This document shows, piece after piece, positions 28,397 to 37,062 of a DNA stretch of 64,000 nucleotides (position 1 is its first letter; each line of letters opens with the position of its first letter). The position numbers were made by a program, and so were the translations under genes. The DNA is from Streptomyces fructofermentans (lineage in GTDB: Bacteria; Actinomycetota; Actinomycetes; Streptomycetales; Streptomycetaceae), in the NCBI RefSeq assembly GCF_014651055.1, contig NZ_BMWD01000015.1, positions 62,001-126,000 on the forward strand. Reading direction: 5' to 3'. The notes beneath the pieces were generated by a model. The model was not told where the DNA came from. It did not search any database and was given only the letters and a program-made list of their open reading frames with translations.

Positions 28397-30472
28397 ATGT
28401 CTCAGCCCACCCCTTCCTCCGGCCCGAACGGCGAGCGCCCGACGCCCGACGGGTCCACACCCCTCTCGACGCGCCCGGCCGGATCTCCGGCCACGCAGGC
28501 ACGGATCCATCCGCCGCGTGGGACGGTGAACCCGCCGCCCGCGCACACCGCCCTCATCTGCGTCGCCCTGCCCGGACTCGCGATCTCCTCGGACCAGGGC
28601 CAGTTGACGGGTCAAGGGCTGGAGGGCTTCTACCGCTCCGGTCTGCGCATGCTCTCCCGCTGCCGGTTGCGGGTGGCGGGCCGGGAGCCACTGGCGGTCC
28701 AGGCACGCATGATCGCCGCCGATCAGGCCCGCTTCATGGCGACGCTGAGCCTGACCGCAGACGGCGGTCCCGATCCGGGCGTCACGGTCGAACGGCTTCG
28801 TCATGCCGACGGCACTGAGCGGATCACCCTGCACAACGCCTCGCCCCGCCCTCTGCGCCTCCCCGTCGAGGTGGCGCTCGGTACCGATCTCGCGGAACTG
28901 GCGGCGGTCGCCTCCGGGCGGGCTGGCCCCGAGCTGCCCGCGAGCGTCCACGACTCCGGATTGCGATGGACCAGTCCCACCGGCCACTGCGTCGTCATCG
29001 CGGAGCCGCCGCCCTCCGACGCCCTGGCCTCGGCCGGACTGCTGCGCTGGGAGCTGGAACTCCCACCCGGCGGCACACGCACCCTGGAACTGAAGGTGCG
29101 TCCGACAGGGGCCGGGCCCATGAGGACGGTCGCGCGCAGCGCCACGAACCCGCTCGCCCCGGCCGGGGCGGCAGGAGACGATCCGAGGGTCCACCCCCTG
29201 CTGCGCACGAGCATCGAGGACCTCCAGGCCCTCCTGGTGCGGGACCCCGACCACCCGTCCGACACGCACCTCGCGGCCGGCGTGCCCTGGCGCTGCGGTC
29301 TGGCACCGGCGGACGCCCTCGCCGCGGCACGCATGGCGCTGCCGCTGGGCACCCGGCTGGCGGCGGGAACACTCCACACCCTGGCCCGTGCGCACATCAC
29401 TGACGAAAGCTCCCGGAGCGGTCCGATCCCGGGGCCGCGGAGGCACGTCGGCACGCATCTGCCGCCGAGCTGCACGGGACAGGAAGCGACCCTGCTGTAT
29501 CCCGTGGTCCTCGCCGAGGCCAGACGCTGGGGACTTCCCGAGCAGGAGATCGAGAAGCTGCTGCCCACCGCCGAGCGCTGCCTCAAATGGCTGAGATCCG
29601 CAGCCGGCGCCGGAACCTACCTCCCCGATCCGCACCCCGGCGGGCCGTGGCGCTGCGAGACACAGGCACACGCCCATCGGGCGGCGGTGCTGGGCGCGGA
29701 CCTGCTCGACGCCTACGGCAGGAGCGGTGGAGCCGAGCTGAGACAGTGGGCCGGCGAACTGAGATCCGCCTTCCGGCGGGACTTCTGGATCGAGAGCGGT
29801 GCGGGTGGCAGGCCCGCCGCGGCGCGCCTGCCGGACGGAAGGCTCGTGCCGCACCTCGGCGCGAGCACCGTCCATCTGCTCGACACGGGCCTGCTCGGAG
29901 CGGGCGAACATGCGCCCGGCCTGCTCGACAAGACCCAGACGGAACAGCTGGCCCGGCTGTTGGGCGGCCCCGCCATGGACTCGGGCTGGGGGTTGCGCAG
30001 CCTGGGCGCGAGGGAGCCCGGGTACAACCCGTTCGGGCATCGAAGCGGCGCCGTGCGGGTCCATGAAACCGCGGTCGCCGTCGCCGGGTTGGCGGCCGCG
30101 GGCTGTAAGGAGGAGGCCGGTTCGCTGCTGCGGGGCGTGCTGTCGGCCGCGGAGAGCTTCGGATACCGGCTGCCCGAGATGTACGCGGGGGAGCAGCGCG
30201 CCACGGGTGCCGGCCCCGTGCCGCACCCGACCGCCTGCCGGCCCGCGGCCACCGCGGCGGCCGCGGGAGTCCTGCTGATCACGGCCCTCGCCGGAGTCCG
30301 GCCGGACGCGCCGGCGCGGACCGTGACGCTGCGCCCCTTCGAAGGCGCACCTCTCGGCGAGATCGAGCTGACGGGACTGCGTATCGCCGGGGCCCCGTTC
30401 TCGGTACGCGTCAGCAGGCTCGGCCTGGCCATGGTGGAGGAGGCCGCCGACGGTCTTCAGCTGGGGGTGTGA
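28397..30472 (+). CDS. Glycogen-debranching-enzyme-like protein (N-terminal domain plus (alpha/alpha)6 barrel)
   Basis: 691 residues from ATG (MSQPTPSSGPNGERP); the ribosome site is weak (AGAAGAAG about 10 bases upstream). After 55 disordered residues, a beta-rich domain with GQGLEGFYRSGLRMLSRCRL matches the N-terminal domain found in amylo-alpha-1,6-glucosidase-like proteins. The C-terminal half is helical (PWRCGLAPADALAAARMALPLG, HAHRAAVLGADLLDAYG, GWGLRSLGAREPGYNPFGH, VHETAVAVAGLA), typical of an alpha/alpha toroid. The catalytic acid pair expected of a GH could be in this barrel, but I cannot assign it; the substrate is probably an oligosaccharide. It stands before a Nudix gene. Confidence 0.75.
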   Translation: MSQPTPSSGPNGERPTPDGSTPLSTRPAGSPATQARIHPPRGTVNPPPAHTALICVALPGLAISSDQGQLTGQGLEGFYRSGLRMLSRCRLRVAGREPLAVQARMIAADQARFMATLSLTADGGPDPGVTVERLRHADGTERITLHNASPRPLRLPVEVALGTDLAELAAVASGRAGPELPASVHDSGLRWTSPTGHCVVIAEPPPSDALASAGLLRWELELPPGGTRTLELKVRPTGAGPMRTVARSATNPLAPAGAAGDDPRVHPLLRTSIEDLQALLVRDPDHPSDTHLAAGVPWRCGLAPADALAAARMALPLGTRLAAGTLHTLARAHITDESSRSGPIPGPRRHVGTHLPPSCTGQEATLLYPVVLAEARRWGLPEQEIEKLLPTAERCLKWLRSAAGAGTYLPDPHPGGPWRCETQAHAHRAAVLGADLLDAYGRSGGAELRQWAGELRSAFRRDFWIESGAGGRPAAARLPDGRLVPHLGASTVHLLDTGLLGAGEHAPGLLDKTQTEQLARLLGGPAMDSGWGLRSLGAREPGYNPFGHRSGAVRVHETAVAVAGLAAAGCKEEAGSLLRGVLSAAESFGYRLPEMYAGEQRATGAGPVPHPTACRPAATAAAAGVLLITALAGVRPDAPARTVTLRPFEGAPLGEIELTGLRIAGAPFSVRVSRLGLAMVEEAADGLQLGV

Positions 30473-30574
30473 GCGTCGGCGGGGGCACCGGTCGGACGGT
30501 CGACGCGGCCCGCCGCCGGGTGTCGGGCGGAGCCGTGGATCAGCCAGGGAAGCGACCGACGAAGGGAGTGTTTA

Positions 30575-30589
30575 TCGTCAGGCAGACGA
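30575..30589. promoter_or_regulatory. Inverted repeat overlapping the Nudix gene promoter
   Basis: TCGTC-AGGCA-GACGA sits directly before a TATGAT -10 element (30591-30596). ATG follows 6 bases later, so the transcript is leaderless. The position suits a repressor site, perhaps for the Nudix protein itself if it is an NrtR-like regulator. Confidence 0.4.
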
Positions 30590-30602
30590 CTATGATCGCG
30601 GC

Positions 30603-31403
30603 ATGCCCTACGACCCGTCAGCCTTTCCGCCGTTCGCTGTCACCGTTGACCTGGTCGTGCTGACCGTGCGTCGTCACGCCCTGTGCGCGCTGGCGGTACG
30701 GAGGGGTGAGCCGCCCTTCCAGGGGCGGTGGGCGCTGCCCGGCGGCTTCGTACGGGAGGACGAGGACCTGTCGCAGGGCGCGGCTCGGGAACTCGTCGAG
30801 GAGACCGGGCTGACCGCCCACGATCCGTCCGATCCCGCGCAGGTCAACGGCGCGCACCTGGAGCAGCTCGCGACGTACGGCGACCCCAAGCGTGACCCGC
30901 GGATGAGGGTGGTCAGCGTGGCCCACCTCGCTCTCGCACCCGACCTGCCCGCGCCCAGGGCGGGGGGAGACGCGAACAGTGCCCGCTGGGCGCCGGTGGA
31001 GGAACTCCTCCAGCAGGGCGGCTACGGCCGGGACGGCGAGCAGGCCGCACCGCTCGCCTTCGATCACGCGCAAATCCTCTCGGACGGCGTGGAGCGCGCC
31101 CGCTCCAAGATCGAGTACTCGTCGCTGGCCACCGCCTTCTGCCCCACCGAGTTCACGGTCGGTGAGCTGCGACGCGTGTACGAGGCGGTCTGGGGGGTCG
31201 CGCTCGATCCCCGCAACTTCCACCGCAAGGTGACGGGCACACCGGGCTTCCTCGTGCCCACCGGCGGTACGACCACCCGGCAGGGCGGCCGCCCCGCGCA
31301 GCTGTTCCGTGCCGGCGGCGCCACACTGCTCAACCCGCCGATGCTCCGGCCCGAGGTCTCACACCTCGGCTCTGACACCTCGGCTCTGACGCCTCGGCTC
31401 TGA
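30603..31403 (+). CDS. Nudix hydrolase with C-terminal winged-helix (NrtR-like)
   Basis: 266 residues. The Nudix box is complete: GGFVREDEDLSQGAARELVE with the following ETGL satisfies GX5EX7REUXEEXGU, so ADP-ribose or nucleotide diphosphate hydrolysis is possible. The C-terminal region (about 160-245; FCPTEFTVGELRRVYEAVWG, DPRNFHRKVTGTPGFL) is the winged-helix of NrtR-type regulators of NAD metabolism, which sense ADP-ribose. Many true NrtR proteins have lost the catalytic box; this one has not, so enzyme, regulator or both are open. The last 15 residues are encoded by a 14-bp tandem repeat. No NAD-biosynthesis gene is adjacent. Confidence 0.8.
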   Translation: MPYDPSAFPPFAVTVDLVVLTVRRHALCALAVRRGEPPFQGRWALPGGFVREDEDLSQGAARELVEETGLTAHDPSDPAQVNGAHLEQLATYGDPKRDPRMRVVSVAHLALAPDLPAPRAGGDANSARWAPVEELLQQGGYGRDGEQAAPLAFDHAQILSDGVERARSKIEYSSLATAFCPTEFTVGELRRVYEAVWGVALDPRNFHRKVTGTPGFLVPTGGTTTRQGGRPAQLFRAGGATLLNPPMLRPEVSHLGSDTSALTPRL

Positions 31404-31420
31404 CGCCTCGGCTCTGACGC
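31365..31420 (+). repeat. 14-bp tandem repeat, four copies, across the Nudix stop codon
   Basis: CTCGGCTCTGACRC starts at 31365, 31379, 31393 and 31407. The period is not a multiple of three, so a change in copy number alters the C-terminal sequence and the stop position (31401-31403). Confidence 0.9.
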
Positions 31421-31615
31421 CGGCTGTGGGGCCGACATCTCCTCGGGCACTCGGTTCGTCTCGGAGCGCGAGTGGACGGGGAGGCCCCGAGAGTTCGGGT
31501 GCGGACGGTTTCCGGGCCCCGCCGCCCGGTCAAGTGGCGCGGCTGATGCGGGGCGTGGATCGGAGCGCGCCCAGGGTACCCGCAAAACGGCACATATCGC
31601 GCTATCTTGCGTTGG

Positions 31616-33928
31616 GTGATCCAGGCCATCGGACTGACCAGCAACACCCGCAAGGAGCTTCCGCCCGCCGTCGACGACGTCTCCTTCGAGGCGCCCGCGG
31701 GCCGCGTCACCGCGCTCCTCGGCGCGCCGGGCGCGGGCAAGACGTCGGCCCTCCGGCTCATGCTCGAACTCCAACAGGGTCGCGGAATCACCCACTTCAG
31801 AGGGCGCCCGCTGCACCGCATCCCGCACCCCTCGCGTGAGGTCGGCGTTCTCCTCGGCGAGGTTCCGGGGCATCCGGCCCGTACCGTCCGGGGGCAACTG
31901 CGCATGCTCTGCGCCGCGGCGGGCGTACCGACCGGGCGGGCCGACGAAGTCCTCGAAGTGGTCGGGCTCGTCAGCCTGCGCGACGAACGCCTGGCCACGC
32001 TCTCGCGCGGCACGGACCGTCGTCTCGGCCTGGCCTGCGCGCTCCTGCCCGACCCGCACACCCTCGTGCTCGACGCCGCCGCCGACGGCCTCTCCCCTCG
32101 TGAAAGCCGCTGGCTGCACGGGATTCTTCGCGCGCACGCGGCGGAGGGCGGCACCGTGCTGTTCTCCACGGACGACCCGAAGGAGGCCGCCCGGACCGCG
32201 GACCGGGTCGTGACGCTGGAGGAGGGCAGGCTCGTGGCGGACCAGCCGGTTGCCGACTTCGCCCGTACGAGGCTCCGGCCGCGCGTCGCCGTCCGCAGCC
32301 CGCACGCGGCCCGGCTCGGTGCCCTGCTCGCCAAGGAGGCGCGTACCTCCCGTCGCTCGGTGGAGGTCGTGCACGAGGACGGCAACCGCCTCTCGGTGTA
32401 CGGCAGCACCTGCGCGGAGGTGGGCGAGGCCGCGTACCGGCACGGCATCCTCGTTCACCAACTCGCCGACGAGGTGGGCGACATGGGTCCGACGCCCACC
32501 GTGCTGCCCGCGAACCGCGCCGAGGCCTCCGAGGGGCATTTGGGCGTCGCGGAGTGCCGTCCCGGCGCATCGGTCGGTGGAGCCGGGACCAGTGGAGGGG
32601 GCGATACGCCGGTTCCGGCCGGTGAGGTTGGCGCCGCGCACGCCGAAACCCCGGCCAGTGCCATCGACATGTCGACCCGTGCCGTGAGGCCGGATGTTGC
32701 CGCGGCAGCCCCTGGCGAGGTTCGTCCGGAGCGCGGGGCGTCGGCCTCGGGGATCACGCCGACCGCCCAGGCTTACGAGGCGCCCGCGGAGTGCCCCGTG
32801 CCCACTGACCCTCCCTCGGCGCCCGCCGGGGCCCTCGCAGAGCCCCTCGCGACGCCCGTCGGCAGCGCGGAAACCGCGGACGAGCGCGCGGACGGCACCG
32901 GCAACGCTGATGCGGCCGAGGGTGTCGAAGCGGCCGACACCCCCAATGGACTTCCCGGAGCCCCCGGAGCCCCCGGAGCCCCCGGAGCCCCCGGAGCCCT
33001 CGGTGCCGCCGGTGCCGCCGGAGCGGCCGGTGCCGCCGCAGCCGCCGACGCGGCCAGAGCTCATGGGGCCCCTGGTGACGTCGGTGCCGTCGGACGCGTC
33101 GAGCGGGATCGGACCGCAGGTGAGTCCCCCCTCCCGCCCCCCATCGCAGTCCGCCACGGCGCGGGCCCCCTGCGCCCGTTGCGCTACGAACTGCGGCGCG
33201 TGACAGGGGTCGGAACCGGTTACCTCACCGCGGTAGCCGTGCTCGTCAGTTCCGTCGTCATCTCCGTGCTCCTGGCCAGGGCCGGGCACACACCTCAGGC
33301 GCGACTCCTCGCCGCGTGGCCACGCGAGTTCCCCCTGCCGCCGGCCGCGCTCGGGGCGGGGCTGCTGGGGGCGATCGCCTTCGGTGACGAGTTCAGGCAT
33401 CCCGCTCTCGCCGCCGATCGCGGCACCGTGCCCCGCCGACTGGGACTGCTCGTCGCCAAACTCCTCGTGGCCACCGTCACCGCGCTGCTGCTCGCCACGG
33501 TCACGGTGGGCGTGAACGCCGAACTGCTCTACCTCCTCTACGGACAGGAGCTGACCGGTGTTCCCGCGGACTGGCTCTCCCTGAGTGCGAGTTGGCTCGG
33601 TCTCATGGTGGGCTGCGCCTGGGCGGGCGTTCTCGCGGCGGGCATCTTCCGGTCGACGACGGCCGGACTCGCCGCGGTGGTCGCCGTACCGATTCTCGTC
33701 GTGCCGCTCGTACAAAAGGTCTTGGAGGGACCGTCTGTGCGGACGGCCGCCGGGATCTCCACGCGGCTCCGTGAGCTCGTTCTGGTGCCGTGGCCCTTCG
33801 GCGGTGAGCGCTATCTGACGGTCGTGGCGGGAGTGGTCGCCCAACCCGTGGGCGGGGCACTGATGTTGTCGGTCACCGCGCTGCTCTGCACGTATCTGTT
33901 CACGACCCTCCGGACGAGGGTCCGATGA
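31616..33928 (+). CDS. ABC transporter: ATPase and permease fused through a long low-complexity linker
   Basis: 770 residues from GTG; TATCTT 8 bases upstream suggests a leaderless transcript. Residues 1-230 are an ABC ATPase of the bacitracin/antibiotic-export (BcrA) type: Walker A GAPGAGKTSALRL, a degenerate signature LSRGTDRRLGLACAL, Walker B TLVLDAAADGL (the catalytic Glu replaced by Ala). Residues of about 300-515 are Pro/Ala/Gly-rich, including a collagen-like run of GAPGAPGAPG units near 447. From about 518 an ABC-2-type permease has six membrane segments (YLTAVAVLVSSVVISVLLA onward). One-chain half-transporters with such a linker are unusual. The linker must be cytoplasmic. Substrate unknown. 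It lies just before whiH. Confidence 0.82.
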   Translation: MIQAIGLTSNTRKELPPAVDDVSFEAPAGRVTALLGAPGAGKTSALRLMLELQQGRGITHFRGRPLHRIPHPSREVGVLLGEVPGHPARTVRGQLRMLCAAAGVPTGRADEVLEVVGLVSLRDERLATLSRGTDRRLGLACALLPDPHTLVLDAAADGLSPRESRWLHGILRAHAAEGGTVLFSTDDPKEAARTADRVVTLEEGRLVADQPVADFARTRLRPRVAVRSPHAARLGALLAKEARTSRRSVEVVHEDGNRLSVYGSTCAEVGEAAYRHGILVHQLADEVGDMGPTPTVLPANRAEASEGHLGVAECRPGASVGGAGTSGGGDTPVPAGEVGAAHAETPASAIDMSTRAVRPDVAAAAPGEVRPERGASASGITPTAQAYEAPAECPVPTDPPSAPAGALAEPLATPVGSAETADERADGTGNADAAEGVEAADTPNGLPGAPGAPGAPGAPGALGAAGAAGAAGAAAAADAARAHGAPGDVGAVGRVERDRTAGESPLPPPIAVRHGAGPLRPLRYELRRVTGVGTGYLTAVAVLVSSVVISVLLARAGHTPQARLLAAWPREFPLPPAALGAGLLGAIAFGDEFRHPALAADRGTVPRRLGLLVAKLLVATVTALLLATVTVGVNAELLYLLYGQELTGVPADWLSLSASWLGLMVGCAWAGVLAAGIFRSTTAGLAAVVAVPILVVPLVQKVLEGPSVRTAAGISTRLRELVLVPWPFGGERYLTVVAGVVAQPVGGALMLSVTALLCTYLFTTLRTRVR

Positions 33929-33972
33929 CGACTGTCCGTACACGCGCGTTCCGTCATGTACGCAACTCCGCT

Positions 33973-33997
33973 TAGAACGCCCATTTCTTTCCGATAA
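33973..33997 (+). promoter_or_regulatory. SigWhiG-like promoter of whiH
   Basis: TCCGATAA at 33990-33997 matches the -10 GCCGATAA of motility/WhiG-type sigma factors except for its first base, and TAGA at 33973-33976 stands 13 bases upstream in the -35 position (consensus TAAA). The GTG of whiH is 93 bases after the -10. In S. coelicolor whiH is known to be SigWhiG-dependent. Confidence 0.7.
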
Positions 33998-34089
33998 GGC
34001 GTCAATTGCGACGGGGTGAGCGATCACCCTTTCGTGTGCTTTTCACCAAAGACCTCAAGGGAGTTGGGGACGGAGCCGACAAAAGATCC

Positions 34090-34977
34090 GTGAGTACCCT
34101 TGCGCACACCATGATGACCAACGCCCGCTCCGCAGACTCCGGCCTCGCCGGACCGGGCGAACACAACCGCTACCCCTATGCGGAGACGGTCGGTGCCGAC
34201 CGGCTCAGTTCCTCGGTGTGGGACGGCAGCGACCAGGAGCTCGGCCGCGTGGGCCGCCGTGCCGCCGGCAGCCGCGGCCGCGGACTGCACGGCCAGCTGG
34301 TTCAGCAACTTGGACAGATGATCGTCTCCGGTGACCTGGGTGCGGACCGACCGCTCGTGCCCGAGGAGATCGGCCAGCGATTCGAGGTCTCCCGCACCGT
34401 CGTGCGGGAGTCGCTCCGGGTGCTGGAGGCGAAGGGCCTGGTCAGCGCCCGCCCCAATGTCGGAACCCGTGTACGTCCGGTCAGTGACTGGAACCTCCTT
34501 GACCCGGACATCATCGAGTGGAGGGCTTTCGGGCCCCAGCGCGACAGTCAGCGACGTGAGCTGAGCGAGTTGCGCTGGACGATCGAGCCCCTGGCCGCCC
34601 GCCTCGCCGCCGGACATGGACGCGAGGACGTGCAGCAGCGGCTCACCGACATGGTCGAGATCATGGGGCACGCCTTCGGGCAGGGCGACGCGCTCACCTT
34701 CGCCAGGGCCGATGCCGAGTTCCACTCCCTGCTCATCCAGCTGGCGGGCAACCGCATGCTGGAGCACCTCTCCGGGATCGTGTCGGCCGCGCTCCAGGTT
34801 TCCGGCGGCCCGGTCGCGGGCTGTGACCGGCCGAGCGACGTGTCCCTCACGCACCACGCCCGCATCGTCGACGCGCTCGGCACCGGGGACGGTCCGGGCG
34901 CGGAAGCCGCCATGCGTCAGCTGCTGACGGTCCACCCCGAGGCGGAGCGTGTCGTGCCCGCGCCGCGCGAGCACTGA
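34090..34977 (+). CDS. whiH: WhiH, GntR/FadR-type sporulation regulator
   Basis: 295 residues from GTG (MSTLAHTMMTNARSAD). The N-terminal 70 residues are a variable arm. The winged-helix domain is at about 78-140 (GLHGQLVQQLGQMIVSGDLG, VPEEIGQRFEVSRTVVRESLRVLEAKGLV) and the FCD ligand-binding domain follows (WNLLDPDIIEWRAFG, LRWTIEPLAARLAAGHG, FHSLLIQLAGNRMLEHL). Identification as WhiH rests on this architecture and on its place directly upstream of hrdB, as in S. coelicolor. WhiH is needed for septation of aerial hyphae. A SigWhiG-like promoter lies upstream. Confidence 0.85.
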   Translation: MSTLAHTMMTNARSADSGLAGPGEHNRYPYAETVGADRLSSSVWDGSDQELGRVGRRAAGSRGRGLHGQLVQQLGQMIVSGDLGADRPLVPEEIGQRFEVSRTVVRESLRVLEAKGLVSARPNVGTRVRPVSDWNLLDPDIIEWRAFGPQRDSQRRELSELRWTIEPLAARLAAGHGREDVQQRLTDMVEIMGHAFGQGDALTFARADAEFHSLLIQLAGNRMLEHLSGIVSAALQVSGGPVAGCDRPSDVSLTHHARIVDALGTGDGPGAEAAMRQLLTVHPEAERVVPAPREH

Positions 34978-35386
34978 TCGCGCGTCGAGCGCGATGTGGT
35001 CGGGAAGCGCGTGCCCCGCGAGGCGTCGCTCGGCCGGTGGACCGCCCGCCACCGGATCTCGCCGGATTTTCGAAGAATCCGGCGGGGTTCGGCAGTGCGA
35101 TGAGATGCTGGGGTTGTCGGCTGACCGCCTTTGACGGTGTCTGACCGCTTTAGGGTGCTTACGGGGTGTGACTCGGGCCACGCAGATTGGGCGTAACGCT
35201 CATCGGAACAGCGCGATGACCTAAGAGGTGACAGCCGAGCAGGGAATACGGACGCCGAACAAGGCGCTGTGACTCTTCCCGGCCTCCCGCCCGCGCCGTC
35301 GGCCCATCCCCAGTCGGCGGTCGTCGGCCCCTGTTCCTTCGCGGACGGGGCCGGAAGCCGTTTTCCAACGTTCCGAGAGGTTGTTC
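34978..35386 (+). promoter_or_regulatory. whiH-hrdB intergenic region with candidate hrdB promoters
   Basis: 409 bases without a gene. TTGACG (35131-35136) and TAGGGT (35151-35156) look like promoter boxes, but with a 14-base spacing. GGAAT at 35243-35247 followed after 18 bases by GCT resembles the SigR consensus GGAAT-N18-GTT, and hrdB is a known SigR target in S. coelicolor. Both are candidates only; the main start is not decided by sequence. Confidence 0.45.
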
Positions 35387-36928
35387 GTGTCGGCCAGCAC
35401 ATCCCGTACGCTCCCGCCGGAGATCGCCGAGTCCGTCTCTGTCATGGCGCTCATCGAGCGGGGAAAGGCTGAGGGGCAGATCGCCGGCGATGACGTGCGT
35501 CGGGCCTTCGAAGCTGACCAGATTCCGGCCACTCAGTGGAAGAACGTACTGCGCAGCCTCAACCAGATCCTCGAGGAAGAGGGTGTGACGCTGATGGTCA
35601 GTGCCGCGGAGCCCAAGCGGCCCCGGAAGAGCGTCGCAGCGAAGAGTCCGGCCAAGCGCACCGCCACCAAGACCGTCGCGGCGAAGACGGTGACGGCCAA
35701 GAAGGCCACCGCCACCGCCGCTCCGGCGATGCCTGCCTCCGACGCTTCCGCCGAGGACGAGTCCGCCACCAAGGTGGCTGCCAAGAAGACGACGGCCAAG
35801 AAGGCCGTCGCGAAGAAGACCACCGCCAAGAAGGCGACGGCCAAGAAGACCACCGCCAAGAAGGACGACGTCGAGCTCGCCGACGACGACGCGGCGGAGG
35901 AGACTCCCGGTGCCGCCAAGGCCGGCGGCGACGAGCCCGCCGAGGACGGCGCCCAGGGCTTCGTCCTGTCCGACGAGGACGAGGACGACGCGCCCGCGCA
36001 GCAGGTCGCCGCGGCCGGCGCCACCGCCGACCCGGTCAAGGACTACCTCAAGCAGATCGGCAAGGTCCCGCTGCTCAACGCCGAGCAGGAGGTCGAGCTC
36101 GCGAAGCGCATCGAGGCCGGCCTGTTCGCCGAGGACAAGCTGGCCAACGCCGACAAGCTCGCTCCGAAGCTCAAGCGCGAGCTGGAGATCATCGCCGAGG
36201 ACGGCCGCCGGGCCAAGAACCACCTCCTGGAGGCCAACCTCCGTCTGGTGGTCTCCCTGGCCAAGCGCTACACCGGCCGCGGCATGCTGTTCCTGGACCT
36301 CATCCAGGAGGGCAACCTCGGTCTGATCCGCGCGGTCGAGAAGTTCGACTACACCAAGGGCTACAAGTTCTCCACGTACGCCACCTGGTGGATCCGTCAG
36401 GCGATCACCCGCGCGATGGCCGACCAGGCCCGCACCATCCGTATCCCGGTGCACATGGTCGAGGTCATCAACAAGCTCGCCCGTGTGCAGCGCCAGATGC
36501 TCCAGGACCTGGGCCGCGAGCCCACCCCGGAGGAGCTGGCCAAGGAACTCGACATGACCCCCGAGAAGGTCATCGAGGTCCAGAAGTACGGTCGTGAGCC
36601 GATCTCCCTGCACACCCCCCTGGGTGAGGACGGCGACAGCGAGTTCGGTGACCTCATCGAGGACTCCGAGGCCGTCGTCCCGGCCGACGCGGTCAGCTTC
36701 ACGCTCCTCCAGGAGCAGCTGCACTCCGTCCTGGACACCCTGTCCGAGCGTGAGGCCGGCGTCGTCTCGATGCGCTTCGGTCTCACCGACGGCCAGCCGA
36801 AGACCCTCGACGAGATCGGCAAGGTCTACGGCGTGACGCGTGAGCGCATCCGCCAGATCGAGTCCAAGACGATGTCGAAGCTGCGGCACCCGTCGCGGTC
36901 GCAGGTTCTGCGCGACTACCTCGACTAG
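35387..36928 (+). CDS. hrdB: HrdB, principal sigma-70 factor of RNA polymerase
   Basis: 513 residues from GTG (MSASTSRTLPPEIAES), placed 6 bases after GAGAGG; a TTG two codons upstream is less well spaced. After the N-terminal region there is a long Lys/Ala/Thr-rich segment of about residues 85-165 with AKKTTAKKA units, then acidic residues, as in other Streptomyces HrdB. The conserved core holds region 1.2 (DPVKDYLKQIGKVPLL), region 2 (NLRLVVSLAKRYTGRGMLFL, YATWWIRQAITRAMADQART), region 3 and region 4 (DEIGKVYGVTRERIRQIES, ending SRSQVLRDYLD). It directs transcription of housekeeping genes. Confidence 0.97.
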   Translation: MSASTSRTLPPEIAESVSVMALIERGKAEGQIAGDDVRRAFEADQIPATQWKNVLRSLNQILEEEGVTLMVSAAEPKRPRKSVAAKSPAKRTATKTVAAKTVTAKKATATAAPAMPASDASAEDESATKVAAKKTTAKKAVAKKTTAKKATAKKTTAKKDDVELADDDAAEETPGAAKAGGDEPAEDGAQGFVLSDEDEDDAPAQQVAAAGATADPVKDYLKQIGKVPLLNAEQEVELAKRIEAGLFAEDKLANADKLAPKLKRELEIIAEDGRRAKNHLLEANLRLVVSLAKRYTGRGMLFLDLIQEGNLGLIRAVEKFDYTKGYKFSTYATWWIRQAITRAMADQARTIRIPVHMVEVINKLARVQRQMLQDLGREPTPEELAKELDMTPEKVIEVQKYGREPISLHTPLGEDGDSEFGDLIEDSEAVVPADAVSFTLLQEQLHSVLDTLSEREAGVVSMRFGLTDGQPKTLDEIGKVYGVTRERIRQIESKTMSKLRHPSRSQVLRDYLD

Positions 36929-36943
36929 GTCGTCCCGTACGCC

Positions 36944-36987
36944 ACCGCGGGCCCGGTTTCCCCTTTTGGGGGAGCCGGGCCCGCGGT
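36944..36987 (+). terminator. Terminator of hrdB
   Basis: ACCGCGGGCCCGG pairs with 36975-36987 and an inner CCCC/GGGG stem extends it; the hairpin is followed by GTGTGTTTT. It begins 16 bases after the stop. Confidence 0.9.
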
Positions 36988-37062
36988 GTGTTTTGGCGTG
37001 CGGAGCGCGGTCGGCTGGATCACTCTGGGTGTCCCATGGCAACCCCTGAGTGAGGAGTGCGC

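Noticed and set aside
30493..30640. Possible riboswitch in front of the Nudix gene.
   Set aside because: The ATG lies 6-7 bases from the -10 element, so no leader exists for a riboswitch.
31064..34027. 987-codon open frame on the minus strand over the ABC transporter.
   Set aside because: Low-complexity Arg/Gly/Asp composition; shadow of the ABC gene and its linker.
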